Assembly (NCBI GenBank): GCA_021797515.1
Contig: JAJZZP010000127.1
Coordinates: 62,001-126,000, forward strand
DNA from: Bacillota bacterium
Lineage (GTDB): Bacteria; Bacillota; Sulfobacillia; Sulfobacillales; Sulfobacillaceae
Direction of reading: 5' to 3'
DNA: 64,000 bases
Numbering within the stretch: position 1 is the stretch's first letter; the number at the start of each line of letters is the position of its first letter. Under the pieces are notes generated by a model. It ran no database searches. It was not told the origin of the DNA and worked only from the letters and a program-made list of their open reading frames with translations. Of the stretch, positions 17,457 to 26,061 are shown piece by piece. The translations under genes and the position numbers were made by a program.

Positions 17457-18374
17457 TTATTCCATCTCCTTTCGATTTAACACCGGACTTGTCAGTGCTG
17501 ACCACTTTCCGGATTCCAGTACGGGGGTATTTTTGATGGCTTTAATCAGGGCTTCCATGTTGTTCTCCACCGGCAAAATTGAAAGCCCGGCTCGTCCTGA
17601 CCCCTTGGGCATATCCATCCGGCAAAGTGGGGTTTGCTCGGGATAACCGACATCTTTTTGGGTCCCCACCGCGGCTGCAGCTTCATGGGATATGGCTTGG
17701 CGCTGGGCTACATTCCATAACACGGACTGCCCGCGCCGGCCCTTGGGTGTCAGTAATACGCCCATGCCTTCTTTTTGGTAACGTTCGCGGGAATGGGGGA
17801 GCCCAACTTCCATCATCATCACATCGCCGACATAGAGTAGTGAACCTTTTTCAAAATGGATTTTGGCCGGCTCGACTTCAATCATGTCACCTACTTTTGG
17901 ACCTGACATATAAATTTCTCCAATGATAATGGCGATGATGCCAACGATACCTCCGATAACCACACCGGTGTATTGAGTAACGGCCGACGTCACCAACGCT
18001 ATCATCATAGACAAATAGTTTCGGGCCTCATAGGTAATAGCGATGCCCTCAATATAACCAGCCCCTCGCCCCACTAGAATGAAGTGTTCTTCTTGCTCCA
18101 GAGTTTGTCGTTCTGTTGTGCGCACGTCGCGGAACTGGGTCGCTGCTAGGGTAAGGAATGTGGCTGCGGTAAATTCTTTGCCCACCAAAGAGACAATGAC
18201 GCTTGCCCCAATCATGGCGGCAATGATAGCCAGGGCCAGCTGAGAAATGTATCCTGAAGGGTATCCTGGGTAGTGAGTGCGTCCTGTGCGAATAGAAATG
18301 AGACGCGAAATAAAGCCAGCGGCAAAACCGATCACCATCGGACTCCAGTCAATGGGAGCGCTGCTAGATGACAT
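17457..18374 (-). CDS. YIEGIA-family membrane protein
   Basis: The 305-aa protein contains the naming motif GYIEGIAITYEARNYLSM at roughly residues 105-122. The first 180 residues are mostly hydrophobic (APIDWSPMVIGFAAGFISRL, LAIIAAMIGASVIVSLVG, VIGGIVGIIAIIIGEIYM); the C-terminal 120 residues are soluble and probably cytoplasmic. The ATG follows AAGGAGGAGG by 7 nt. The family occurs in endospore-forming Firmicutes, which suggests a sporulation link, but its function is not established to my knowledge. A small partner gene follows directly. Confidence 0.75.
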   Translation of the reverse strand: MSSSSAPIDWSPMVIGFAAGFISRLISIRTGRTHYPGYPSGYISQLALAIIAAMIGASVIVSLVGKEFTAATFLTLAATQFRDVRTTERQTLEQEEHFILVGRGAGYIEGIAITYEARNYLSMMIALVTSAVTQYTGVVIGGIVGIIAIIIGEIYMSGPKVGDMIEVEPAKIHFEKGSLLYVGDVMMMEVGLPHSRERYQKEGMGVLLTPKGRRGQSVLWNVAQRQAISHEAAAAVGTQKDVGYPEQTPLCRMDMPKGSGRAGLSILPVENNMEALIKAIKNTPVLESGKWSALTSPVLNRKEME

Positions 18375-18580
18375 GAAATACCTCCTCCTTAAAAATCATT
18401 CCTAGGCTGGTGTGTTCTCCCCTGGTTGGGGCGTGCGATACTAGTGTGGCTTCAAAGTTTCCCTGGCATACATTGGTCTCAAGGCGGGCAATATTCCAGG
18501 CAGAGAGTCATGACTGGGACCGTGAATGACTCGGGTCTCGGCATCTAGCAGATCCTAACAATTTTTCAGAGGAGAATGGG

Positions 18581-19528
18581 GTGCCACACTATCTGTATTT
18601 GACAGAACAAAATACCACGGAGTTGTCGCACAATAAACCTGAACGGGCTAAAGAAGTGTGGGCTGACATTGGACCTCATGAAAACGACCAGATTGGTGAC
18701 ATTGTACGTCAGTTTTATGCAGCGCACCCTGCAACCGTGCAGCGGATCTTAGACAGTGCCAACAGGCAGCCGAGTCTCTTGGTGCAGGATGAAGCAGTGG
18801 TCTTTGTTTTGTCGGATTACGTAGGTCAATTGGACAAATTCTCCATGCGCCATTTAGGGGTCTTTTTAGGTAAACATTTCTTGGTGACCGCACACCTGGG
18901 TGGCTCTAGCAGTGTGGTTAAAGAAGCATGGAGCTTTGTTTTGCAAAACCACATGTTGGACGAAGGGGTTGATTTCGCACTGTACGAAATTTTATACCAT
19001 CACGTGCACCGTTTTGCTGAGCTTAATGCCGAAGTAGTGGCACGTTTTGAGGACCTCCATGCCAAGCTATTGGAGCACCCATATCGCAACCTGGCAGGAG
19101 ACATTGTGCACTTACGGCAGTCGGCCATGCAGTTGCGCAAGATGATTCACCCAGAGTTGGAGATTTTTGCTTTGTTAAAGAGCTCGGATGTGCCGTACAT
19201 TGATAAAATGAATCGACCCTATTTTGATGATGTGGCGTCGCGGGCCAGAGAGTTGTCGGACGATGTGGACGGGGTGCGCGATGGACTCTCCGGGATGGTC
19301 GAGGCTTATACCTCGATGCAATCCAACGAAATTAATAAGGTGATGAAGTTCTTAACCATTTTGTCCGTTTTGGCACTTCCTGCCACCACGATTGCCTCGA
19401 TTTACGGAATGAACTTTTATATCCCGGAAATTCACTGGCATTATGGGTACTTTTTTTCTTTGATCATAATGTTCCTTATTACGATATTGCTTTTGCTGCA
19501 TATGCGACGCCGCGACTGGTTCCGGTAG
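18581..19528 (+). CDS. CorA-family divalent cation transporter
   Basis: 315 aa, the usual CorA length: a long soluble N-terminal funnel domain, then two C-terminal membrane helices with the selectivity signature YGMNF between them (IYGMNFYIPEIHW). Members move Mg2+ (or Co2+/Ni2+, Zn2+ in ZntB-like ones) through a pentameric pore. The GTG start follows AGAGGAG. The 205-nt leader before it did not show a recognisable Mg2+ riboswitch. Probably monocistronic. Confidence 0.93.
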   Translation: MPHYLYLTEQNTTELSHNKPERAKEVWADIGPHENDQIGDIVRQFYAAHPATVQRILDSANRQPSLLVQDEAVVFVLSDYVGQLDKFSMRHLGVFLGKHFLVTAHLGGSSSVVKEAWSFVLQNHMLDEGVDFALYEILYHHVHRFAELNAEVVARFEDLHAKLLEHPYRNLAGDIVHLRQSAMQLRKMIHPELEIFALLKSSDVPYIDKMNRPYFDDVASRARELSDDVDGVRDGLSGMVEAYTSMQSNEINKVMKFLTILSVLALPATTIASIYGMNFYIPEIHWHYGYFFSLIIMFLITILLLLHMRRRDWFR

Positions 19529-19795
19529 TAAGTAGCACGAATATTGCGTCAGCACCCCACGAGGTCGGTTTGGCTCGCCTAGTTCATGGGAAGCCATCCC
19601 TGGCGGATCGGTGTCGACACAGCATGCGGTTTATATCGGCCCCTCCGGACCATGTGCGACTTTTCTGCGACGCGTAAATTTTCCCATGCCTCCTTGGAGA
19701 TCCCCAACGCCCTGGCCATGTTTTATACGCAATATGTCCGCATTAATTTTCCAATTTTGGAAATACTAAGGGCAAACCACAAGGAGGACAGTACT

Positions 19796-21661
19796 ATGTC
19801 ATTAAGTGAGAACCAGTGGGTACCCGAAATCGCCGGTCCGCTTTTTCTTCCGCAATATCTTGACAAAGTTAAAGAGCAGCCGCAGTTAGCTGACAATGCG
19901 CATCAAAGGGTTTGCCGCGTGATTATGCAAGAAGGTGAGTTGGGAACGCGTAACAACCCGTATACGTTTTTTAGTGATCACATTTACGGGATTGATCGGC
20001 ATATCGCCCACCTCGTTGAAGATTATTTCATTCCCGCCGCTCACGGCTTTGAGGTCAAAAAACGTATATTGCTCCTGGTGGGACCGGTCAGTGGAGGGAA
20101 GTCGAGTTTAGTGACACTGCTCAAAAGAGGGCTGGAACGGTATTCACGGACAGAAGTAGGAGCCCTGTGGGCAATTGCTGACTGTCCGATGCATGAAGAT
20201 CCACTAAATCTCATCCCACATGAAATGCGTCCGACAGTGCAAGAACGGTTGGGGATAGCTATTTCTGGAGAACTATGTCCGTGGTGCCAATGGCAGTTGG
20301 AGAATGTCTATCAACGCAATGTCAATCAAGTACCGCTGACCCGAGTCATTCTTTCCGAAAGTCATCGGATAGGAATCGGCACCTATGCTCCTTCGGATCC
20401 GAAATCACAAGATATTGCGGACTTGACGGGTGCTGCAGATTTTCAGGGATTAGGCCAATATGGAAGTGAATCCGACCCTCGCGCATTTCGATTTGATGGC
20501 GAACTCAATATCGCTAATCGTGGCCTGGTGGAGTTTCAAGAGATGCTAAAATTGGATGAGAAATTTCTTTATCAGTTGCTCTCCTTGACCCAGGAAGGAA
20601 ATTTTAAGACCAGTCGCTATCAGTTAATTTCCGCTGACGAAGTGATTATCGGTCATTCCAACGAGCATGAGTTTCGGGCTTTTCAACAAAACCCCCGCAA
20701 CCAAGCGCTCCTTTCCCGGATGTTCATTCAACCCATTCCCTATAACATGCGGGTTAAGGACGAGGTACAGATATATTCCAAGCTCCTTATCCCGCACGTA
20801 CCGGAATCTGTTCATGTCTCCGACCGAGCCTTAGAAACGGCGGCTACCGTAGCCGTCTTGTCTCGCATCCACGACGAACCCAAGCCGGGAAGCGACCGAC
20901 TAACAAAATTTTCTTTATATCAAGATGATGAACGTCAGGCCGAGGCCGAAGCGGTCCAGGTCGCGGCATTGTCCTTAGGTGAAGGTTTGTCCGGGCTGGA
21001 TCCGCGGTTTGTCATTAACCGGATGGCGGCATTGGTAGCCAAACCACATACGGAATGTTTGGACCCCGTGGGGGTGCTGGTGGCATTGCGGGATGGGATA
21101 ACCCAAAGTCCTTTTACCGACCGAGCCTTGAAGACCGATGTCGCCCAATGGGTTCAAACGGCCAAAACGCTTTATGATCAAAAGATAGAGCGTGAGGTCT
21201 TAGCAGCGTTTGCCGACGACGTCGGTGATGCCGTGGAACGACTTTATCAAAATTATGTGGACAACGTGGTACGCTTAATGGAAGGTGTCGATGACAAGCC
21301 GGGATTTGGGGGCTCCCGCTCCGACGAACGGCTGTTGCGGTCAGTGGAAGAACGGATGGGAATTGGTGAACTGCAAGCGCCGGCGTTTCGTGAAGAAATT
21401 TATACCCGGTTGTGTTTAGCAAGAGAGCGAGGACAGATTCTCAATTATTTGGAACACCCTGGATTGCGGCAGGCATTGCTGGAGAAACTCTTCGATGACA
21501 TGAAGGACGAGGTCAAAATTACCACGAAATCTCCCGTTCCGGACCGCACCACGTTAGCGCGTATAGAACAAGCGGCTACCCGATTAGTGCAAACCGGGAG
21601 GTACTGCCCTAGGTGTGCGGCGCAGGCCATATATCATGTAGGAGGACTTCTCAACCGATGA
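19796..21661 (+). CDS. prkA: PrkA serine protein kinase/AAA+ protein
   Basis: The 621-aa length is close to B. subtilis PrkA. ATG at 19796 follows AAGGAGG; the frame is open 210 nt further but has no site there. The N-terminal AAA+ module has the modified Walker A GPVSGGKSSLVTLLKRG, and the C-terminal part is the kinase-like PrkA domain ending with a CxxC (YCPRCAAQ). PrkA (YeaG) acts in sporulation and starvation responses. It overlaps yhbH by 4 nt (ATGA); prkA-yhbH-spoVR is a conserved triad. Confidence 0.95.
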   Translation: MSLSENQWVPEIAGPLFLPQYLDKVKEQPQLADNAHQRVCRVIMQEGELGTRNNPYTFFSDHIYGIDRHIAHLVEDYFIPAAHGFEVKKRILLLVGPVSGGKSSLVTLLKRGLERYSRTEVGALWAIADCPMHEDPLNLIPHEMRPTVQERLGIAISGELCPWCQWQLENVYQRNVNQVPLTRVILSESHRIGIGTYAPSDPKSQDIADLTGAADFQGLGQYGSESDPRAFRFDGELNIANRGLVEFQEMLKLDEKFLYQLLSLTQEGNFKTSRYQLISADEVIIGHSNEHEFRAFQQNPRNQALLSRMFIQPIPYNMRVKDEVQIYSKLLIPHVPESVHVSDRALETAATVAVLSRIHDEPKPGSDRLTKFSLYQDDERQAEAEAVQVAALSLGEGLSGLDPRFVINRMAALVAKPHTECLDPVGVLVALRDGITQSPFTDRALKTDVAQWVQTAKTLYDQKIEREVLAAFADDVGDAVERLYQNYVDNVVRLMEGVDDKPGFGGSRSDERLLRSVEERMGIGELQAPAFREEIYTRLCLARERGQILNYLEHPGLRQALLEKLFDDMKDEVKITTKSPVPDRTTLARIEQAATRLVQTGRYCPRCAAQAIYHVGGLLNR

Positions 21662-22800
21662 TAGGCGACTGGTTTAGTGTCGGCGAAGAAGATGAGTGGA
21701 TCCCCGGGTCTATTGGTGAAGATGTTTTGCGCCATCAGCAAAAAGTTCAAGAGGCGATTAAAAACAACCTGGCCGATATGGTATCAGAGGAGAGAATTGG
21801 CTTAAGCGACGGGTCGCGTGTGGTGTCGGTGCCATTGCCTGCTTTGAAGGAGTTCAGAATTTGTTACGACCACAATCGGGGAGAAAGTGTTGGACATGTG
21901 GGCTCCCAAAATGGCGACAAGGGGGCGGACAGTTCAGGACCGGGGGGCAAACTGGGAGGCCAAGAGCCAGGAGTTGATGTAGAAGAGACGTCGGTGAGTC
22001 TCGAAGAGGTACAACGGATGATATTTCAAGACTTGCGATTGCCGGACTTAGATCCCAATCGACGGGCCGATGGAAGCGGAATGACATCAGTCAAACCGGA
22101 AACCTTGTCGTTGATTGGCCCCAAAACTCAATGGCAACGCAGGGCCACCATGCGCGCTCACTTAAGACGTCAGGCGCGGATAGGGCGCCCAGTACCGGGC
22201 CGGTTGGCGCCAGAGGATCTGCGGTTTTGGCGTTACCAAGATGATCCCGATGCGCATGGCGGTGCCGTGGTGCTGGCGATGATGGATACGTCTGGATCGA
22301 TGGGAAGTTTTGAGAAATATTTGGCGAAAAGCTTCTTTTACTGGACCGTCGAATTTCTAAGACAAAATTATTCGCGGGGCGTGGATCTAGTATTTTTGGC
22401 CCATGATGTACGGGCAAGAGAGGTGGATGAGGAGACATTTTTTCATCGGGGCGCTTCAGGCGGTACGGTCTCCTCATCGGTGTACCGCTTGGCACTTGAT
22501 ATTGTTAAGGAACGTTATGACTTAACACATTACAACGTCTATGCCTTTCACTTCACCGACGGCGGTAATCTGACGTCGGACAATGGCCAAGCCGAGGAGT
22601 TGGGACTAGAACTCAAGGAACATGCTAATTTTTTCGGGTATGGTGAAATCCATGATACCGAACGTAGCCCTTCTCCCCTGTACCAAGGGCTTTCCGACAA
22701 AGGCGTGGATGTCATAATTCTTCGTGACACACAGGATATATTTCATGCGCTCTATCAATTTTTTGGACCGCGCACAGGAGGAATGCATGCTAACATCTGA
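21658..22800 (+). CDS. yhbH: YhbH/YeaH, DUF444 VWA-like sporulation protein
   Basis: The 380-aa cytoplasmic protein has a von Willebrand A-like metal site MMDTSGSMG at about residues 208-216, the hallmark of DUF444, and a Gly-rich linker at about residues 90-115. ATG overlaps the prkA stop; AGGAGG lies 11 nt upstream. It lies between the kinase and SpoVR, as in many bacteria, and probably works with them in stress or spore cortex formation. spoVR starts 14 nt before its end. Confidence 0.93.
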   Translation: MIGDWFSVGEEDEWIPGSIGEDVLRHQQKVQEAIKNNLADMVSEERIGLSDGSRVVSVPLPALKEFRICYDHNRGESVGHVGSQNGDKGADSSGPGGKLGGQEPGVDVEETSVSLEEVQRMIFQDLRLPDLDPNRRADGSGMTSVKPETLSLIGPKTQWQRRATMRAHLRRQARIGRPVPGRLAPEDLRFWRYQDDPDAHGGAVVLAMMDTSGSMGSFEKYLAKSFFYWTVEFLRQNYSRGVDLVFLAHDVRAREVDEETFFHRGASGGTVSSSVYRLALDIVKERYDLTHYNVYAFHFTDGGNLTSDNGQAEELGLELKEHANFFGYGEIHDTERSPSPLYQGLSDKGVDVIILRDTQDIFHALYQFFGPRTGGMHANI

Positions 22801-24019
22801 CAAGATCCGTGAGTTATTGCAGAGGGTATCGCCAGTGATCGAGTCTTCGGGTCTAGAGGTACCTCACATCCATTTCGAGTTGGTGGGAAAAAATAGTCTT
22901 AGTGCGATTGCCGCGCATAGCGGAATGCCGACACGGTTTGGCCATTGGAGTTTTGGCAAAGCCTACCATCGTATGAAGACTGAACACGACTATCGATTGA
23001 CCCAAATATACGAATTGGTGATTAACAACCAACCTGCCTACGCTTTTTTAGATCGTGAGACATCACCGGCACAAGCTTTGTTAATCATGGCCCATGTGGC
23101 CGCTCATGTTGACTTTTTCTGGCACAATCGACTTTTTTTTGCTACAGCCCACGACATGGTGGCCAAGTCAGCTTGGCACCAACGCCAAATTGAGGATTGG
23201 CGTCGCAGCTACGGTAAAGAATCCGTGGAGTCCTTAATTGACGCCGCGATGATATTAATGGATTTTACCGGAGAATCAACCCTTACCTGGTTGAGTAGGC
23301 CACGGAGCGATGATCTGCTGGGTTATGTTGCCGCCCATGCGCCATCCTTAGAACACTGGGAACGCGAAGTTCTGATGATGCTTCGAGCTGAGGCGCGATA
23401 TTTTTGGCCGCAGCAATTAACAAAAATTACCAATGAGGGATACGCGACATTTTGGCACCTGCGTATATTGCGACAGATGCCGTTAACCGCCGAAGAAATT
23501 TGGGATGTCTCTCGCCTTCATACTAAGGTTTTGCAGACTACCACACCTCAGCTAAATCCCTACCGATTGGGACTTGCAATCTACCAGGACTTGGAGCGTT
23601 CAAAAGGACTTGATGCGGTCTGGCAAGCACGGGATGAGTTGGATGACGTCGGTTTGGTTCGGTGTGGCCTACATGAAGACATGATGGAAAGCGCGGGACT
23701 TGCGCTATTTAAGCCGGCAGATACTGAACCGGAACCACATGGTGCACCGTTTGCTGCAATGAAAATGCAGTTGCTTCGCGACCTGGAGAACGCCGGTATC
23801 CCCCATCTCACTGTAATTCCCGATGTTTCGGGATCCGATTTAGTATTGGTCCATCATCATGATGGCCGTGACCTTGATTTTGCTATCTTGCCTTACGCCT
23901 TGGAAGCCGTGGCCAAAAGATTGTGGAGGGGACGCGTGCTTCTTCACACCATCCAAAATCGCATTGCGAGAACCGTCAGTCACGACGGCTGTCATTGGAC
24001 GGACACTGCAACCGGGTAA
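22787..24019 (+). CDS. spoVR: SpoVR-family stage V sporulation protein
   Basis: 410 aa, somewhat shorter than the B. subtilis protein (about 470). Conserved-looking blocks include HSGMPTRFGHWSFGKAYHRM, VINNQPAYAFLDRETSPAQA, VAAHVDFFWHN and EGYATFWHLRILR. The ATG at 22787 has CAGGAGGAATGC upstream and lies inside the end of yhbH. SpoVR is needed for proper spore cortex in Bacillus. The last third is less conserved than I expect. A GC-rich hairpin follows about 25 nt downstream. Confidence 0.93.
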   Translation: MLTSDKIRELLQRVSPVIESSGLEVPHIHFELVGKNSLSAIAAHSGMPTRFGHWSFGKAYHRMKTEHDYRLTQIYELVINNQPAYAFLDRETSPAQALLIMAHVAAHVDFFWHNRLFFATAHDMVAKSAWHQRQIEDWRRSYGKESVESLIDAAMILMDFTGESTLTWLSRPRSDDLLGYVAAHAPSLEHWEREVLMMLRAEARYFWPQQLTKITNEGYATFWHLRILRQMPLTAEEIWDVSRLHTKVLQTTTPQLNPYRLGLAIYQDLERSKGLDAVWQARDELDDVGLVRCGLHEDMMESAGLALFKPADTEPEPHGAPFAAMKMQLLRDLENAGIPHLTVIPDVSGSDLVLVHHHDGRDLDFAILPYALEAVAKRLWRGRVLLHTIQNRIARTVSHDGCHWTDTATG

Positions 24020-24042
24020 TGGGGCCAATGATAAACACAGTC

Positions 24043-24073
24043 AAAGGCAACGCTATGGCGTTGCCACGCCTTT
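24043..24073 (+). terminator. Intrinsic terminator after spoVR
   Basis: Perfect 8-bp stem GGCAACGC (24046-24053) / GCGTTGCC (24058-24065) with loop TATG, followed closely by CCTTTT. It lies 27 nt after the spoVR stop. Confidence 0.65.
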
Positions 24074-24090
24074 TATGATTGGTTTCAACA

Positions 24091-24336
24091 CTAATGCCCT
24101 GAAAATAAATAGGGCAAAAGTATACTGACCGCAATAATTGCCACTATCCACCACCAAGTGCGTATACGGTATTGCTTTGGGGGAACAACGCGCTTTTTAG
24201 TGGTTTTAACCCGGGGCCGAAATGGAATGACTTTTCCCGACGGAGCATTCCGCCGGGCGGGAACCAGGCTCACACCGCATTCTGGACACGTATTTTGGTC
24301 CGGGTCTACCAGAGTGCCGCAATGTTCGCAAGTCAT
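24091..24336 (-). CDS. Small zinc-ribbon membrane protein
   Basis: 81 aa starting at ATG 24336 with AAAGGGATGAGG just upstream. The N-terminus is a rubredoxin-like zinc ribbon with two CxxC pairs (CEHCG and CPECG, 12 residues apart). A basic linker (RPRVKTTKKRVVPPK) is followed by one C-terminal transmembrane helix (WWWIVAIIAVSILLPYLF). The ribbon should face the cytoplasm. Function unknown. It is convergent to spoVR. Confidence 0.75.
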   Translation of the reverse strand: MTCEHCGTLVDPDQNTCPECGVSLVPARRNAPSGKVIPFRPRVKTTKKRVVPPKQYRIRTWWWIVAIIAVSILLPYLFSGH

Positions 24337-24415
24337 AACCTCATCCCTTTCGCGGGGGGAATTTCTCTTTACACTTTCTTTTATTTTACTCAATATTCAA
24401 TCGCAAGACTAGATT

Positions 24416-24958
24416 TTACTGTGAATCTTGCAAAGTCGGGTTGGTGACGGGACGCCAACGCCCCTTTTGCAGTACCCAACCCCGCGCATTTAAAAAATAC
24501 ACCAATCCAAGATGAGTTTTAGCATCAGCAGCTCGTCCTTCGATAAGCAAATTGGGGACTTCGTGGACTGGCACCACTTTTACCTCAATATCCTCGGTGG
24601 CGTCCCAGTTGGTCTCTCCTGGGGTTGGGTTTACCGTATAATATAAGTGAACCTTGTGACGAGAAAGACCTACCGAGGGATAAAAGCGGGATAGCAAGCG
24701 CAAATCTCCCGCGTGGAATCCGGTTTCTTCCTGAAGTTCGCGGCGTGCTCCGGAAACTGGCTCCTCACCGCGGCGGAGTCTTCCGGCGGGTAGCTCGAGT
24801 ATACGGCGGCCTAAGGCTGGTCGGAATTGCTCAACTAAAATCACCCCACCGGGAGTTTCCGCCACGACGGCACAAACGTCAGGCAAAATCAGGTACTCGT
24901 GGATGTAATTAGTTCCGCGGACCGTGACCGGGACCCGGCGGATTCGGTTTCTTAGCAA
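24416..24958 (-). CDS. NUDIX hydrolase, ADP-ribose pyrophosphatase type
   Basis: The 180-aa enzyme has the Nudix box as GRLRRGEEPVSGARRELQEE followed by TG (pattern Gx5Ex7REUxEExGU), flanked by VILVEQFRPALGRRILELPA, typical of ADP-ribose pyrophosphatases, which split ADP-ribose into AMP and ribose-5-phosphate. The TTG start at 24958 follows AGAGGAG by 8 nt; the frame is open to 25096 but that extension crosses the promoter. It is transcribed divergently from a TetR gene. Confidence 0.9.
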   Translation of the reverse strand: MLRNRIRRVPVTVRGTNYIHEYLILPDVCAVVAETPGGVILVEQFRPALGRRILELPAGRLRRGEEPVSGARRELQEETGFHAGDLRLLSRFYPSVGLSRHKVHLYYTVNPTPGETNWDATEDIEVKVVPVHEVPNLLIEGRAADAKTHLGLVYFLNARGWVLQKGRWRPVTNPTLQDSQ

Positions 24959-24982
24959 ATTAAGGGCTCCTCTAATAGATTG

Positions 24983-24998
24983 TATACTTATTATACCA
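24983..24998. promoter_or_regulatory. Overlapping divergent promoters, NUDIX/TetR
   Basis: The minus strand reads TGGTATAAT (24998-24990), an extended -10 for the NUDIX gene about 32 nt from its TTG. The plus strand has TATACT (24983-24988) as a possible -10 for the TetR gene. The overlap would let the TetR protein control both directions; that is inference. Confidence 0.45.
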
Positions 24999-25024
24999 AG
25001 CTCTACGGGGAAGGGGAAACACGG

Positions 25025-25630
25025 GTGGAAGAACGGGATCGTCGTGCCGAAATATTGCAGGCGGCACAAAAGGTATTCAGTCGGTACGGATACCACCAGG
25101 CTACCATCCGAGCGATTGTTGATGAGGCCAATTGTGCTGCCGGAACCTTTTACTTATACTTTGCTAGTAAAGAGGATTGTTTTCTGGCACTCATGGACAA
25201 GCTGTATCGCAATATTATGGAGCAGATTTTGGAGGCCAGGCGGCAGGAGGTGAAACCGGCAGATAAATTGCGGCAATCCTTTTGGGCGGTAGTCGAAGGC
25301 CTTTCGCATGACACCGAACTCACTTCGGTGGTCTTGGTCCGAGCGGCTGGAGCCAATCCGATGTTCGAGGAACGCTTATGGCGAGTGCGTGATGCGTTTG
25401 CGGAGTTTATCGTAGAAGACTTGGTGGAAAGTGGGCTAACACCAAGCCGGGGGTCTATTGGGGCGCATGCGTGCGTCGGTGCGCTGGCGGAAACGGTAGG
25501 TGTATGGGTTCGCTCTTCAGAGCCGGAATCCGCTTTGATGGCCGCGTTTGAAGAAATTGAGCACATTTTTTGGCTGGGATGGGGATTATCTCAGACTGAA
25601 GGAGTGGAGTCCAAAGGTTATGGCAATTGA
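25025..25630 (+). CDS. TetR-family transcriptional regulator
   Basis: 201 aa, with an N-terminal TetR HTH: RRAEILQAAQKVFSRYGYHQ, then TIRAIVDEANCAAGTFYLYF and ASKEDCF. The C-terminal ligand domain is unremarkable. GTG at 25025 follows GGGGAAGGGGAAACACG; the frame is open to 24980 but without a site. It overlaps a small downstream gene by 11 nt. The regulated genes are probably this pair and perhaps the divergent NUDIX gene. Confidence 0.9.
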   Translation: MEERDRRAEILQAAQKVFSRYGYHQATIRAIVDEANCAAGTFYLYFASKEDCFLALMDKLYRNIMEQILEARRQEVKPADKLRQSFWAVVEGLSHDTELTSVVLVRAAGANPMFEERLWRVRDAFAEFIVEDLVESGLTPSRGSIGAHACVGALAETVGVWVRSSEPESALMAAFEEIEHIFWLGWGLSQTEGVESKGYGN

Positions 25631-25886
25631 TGTGATTGAGGTTGAACCAGGGGACGAGGCTTGGCGAGTAGACCTTAAGATCTACGAGGGAGTGTATAAG
25701 AAGGACCGTTACTCGGTTCGGGTGGTCGACATTCCCAGATCCCCAGTAGACTGGACCTTAGACCAGCAAAAAAATGCGGTGATGGGGTATGTTCGTCATG
25801 AGGTAACACAGCATATGCGTCGTGGTTCATTGCCTCCGACCGGTATGCAACTCGACGGGGAAAGAGTGTGGGAGAGGGAGACCTGA
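25620..25886 (+). CDS. Uncharacterised 88-aa protein
   Basis: ATG at 25620 lies within the end of the TetR gene, with GGAGTGGAG upstream. The product (begins MAIDVIEVEPGDEAWRVDL) is mixed charged, with no membrane helix, signal or cysteine motif. I do not recognise a family. Translational coupling and a strong terminator directly after it support it as a real gene. Confidence 0.65.
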   Translation: MAIDVIEVEPGDEAWRVDLKIYEGVYKKDRYSVRVVDIPRSPVDWTLDQQKNAVMGYVRHEVTQHMRRGSLPPTGMQLDGERVWERET

Positions 25887-25905
25887 CAAGGTCTCCCTCA
25901 TTTTC
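25874..25905 (+). terminator. Intrinsic terminator after TetR operon
   Basis: Perfect 10-bp stem GAGGGAGACC (25874-25883) / GGTCTCCCTC (25890-25899), 6-nt loop, followed by ATTTTCC. It overlaps the last codons of the 88-aa gene. Confidence 0.75.
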
Positions 25906-26061
25906 CAGTATTGCGACAAAATTGCGCGTTCGATGTAGAATGAAATTAAACGGATCTGTCATGCTAAGAACGCGTTACAATTTACTTGAGGGGCGAAAAT
26001 TTTAATGCCCTCTAAAGCTTTAGCCTGGGCGAGGACAATATATAAAGGAGGCCTGATTTTC

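Noticed and set aside
18375-18580. Mg2+ riboswitch upstream of corA
   Set aside because: I could not match the M-box or ykkC-type conserved segments; only short possible stems are present.
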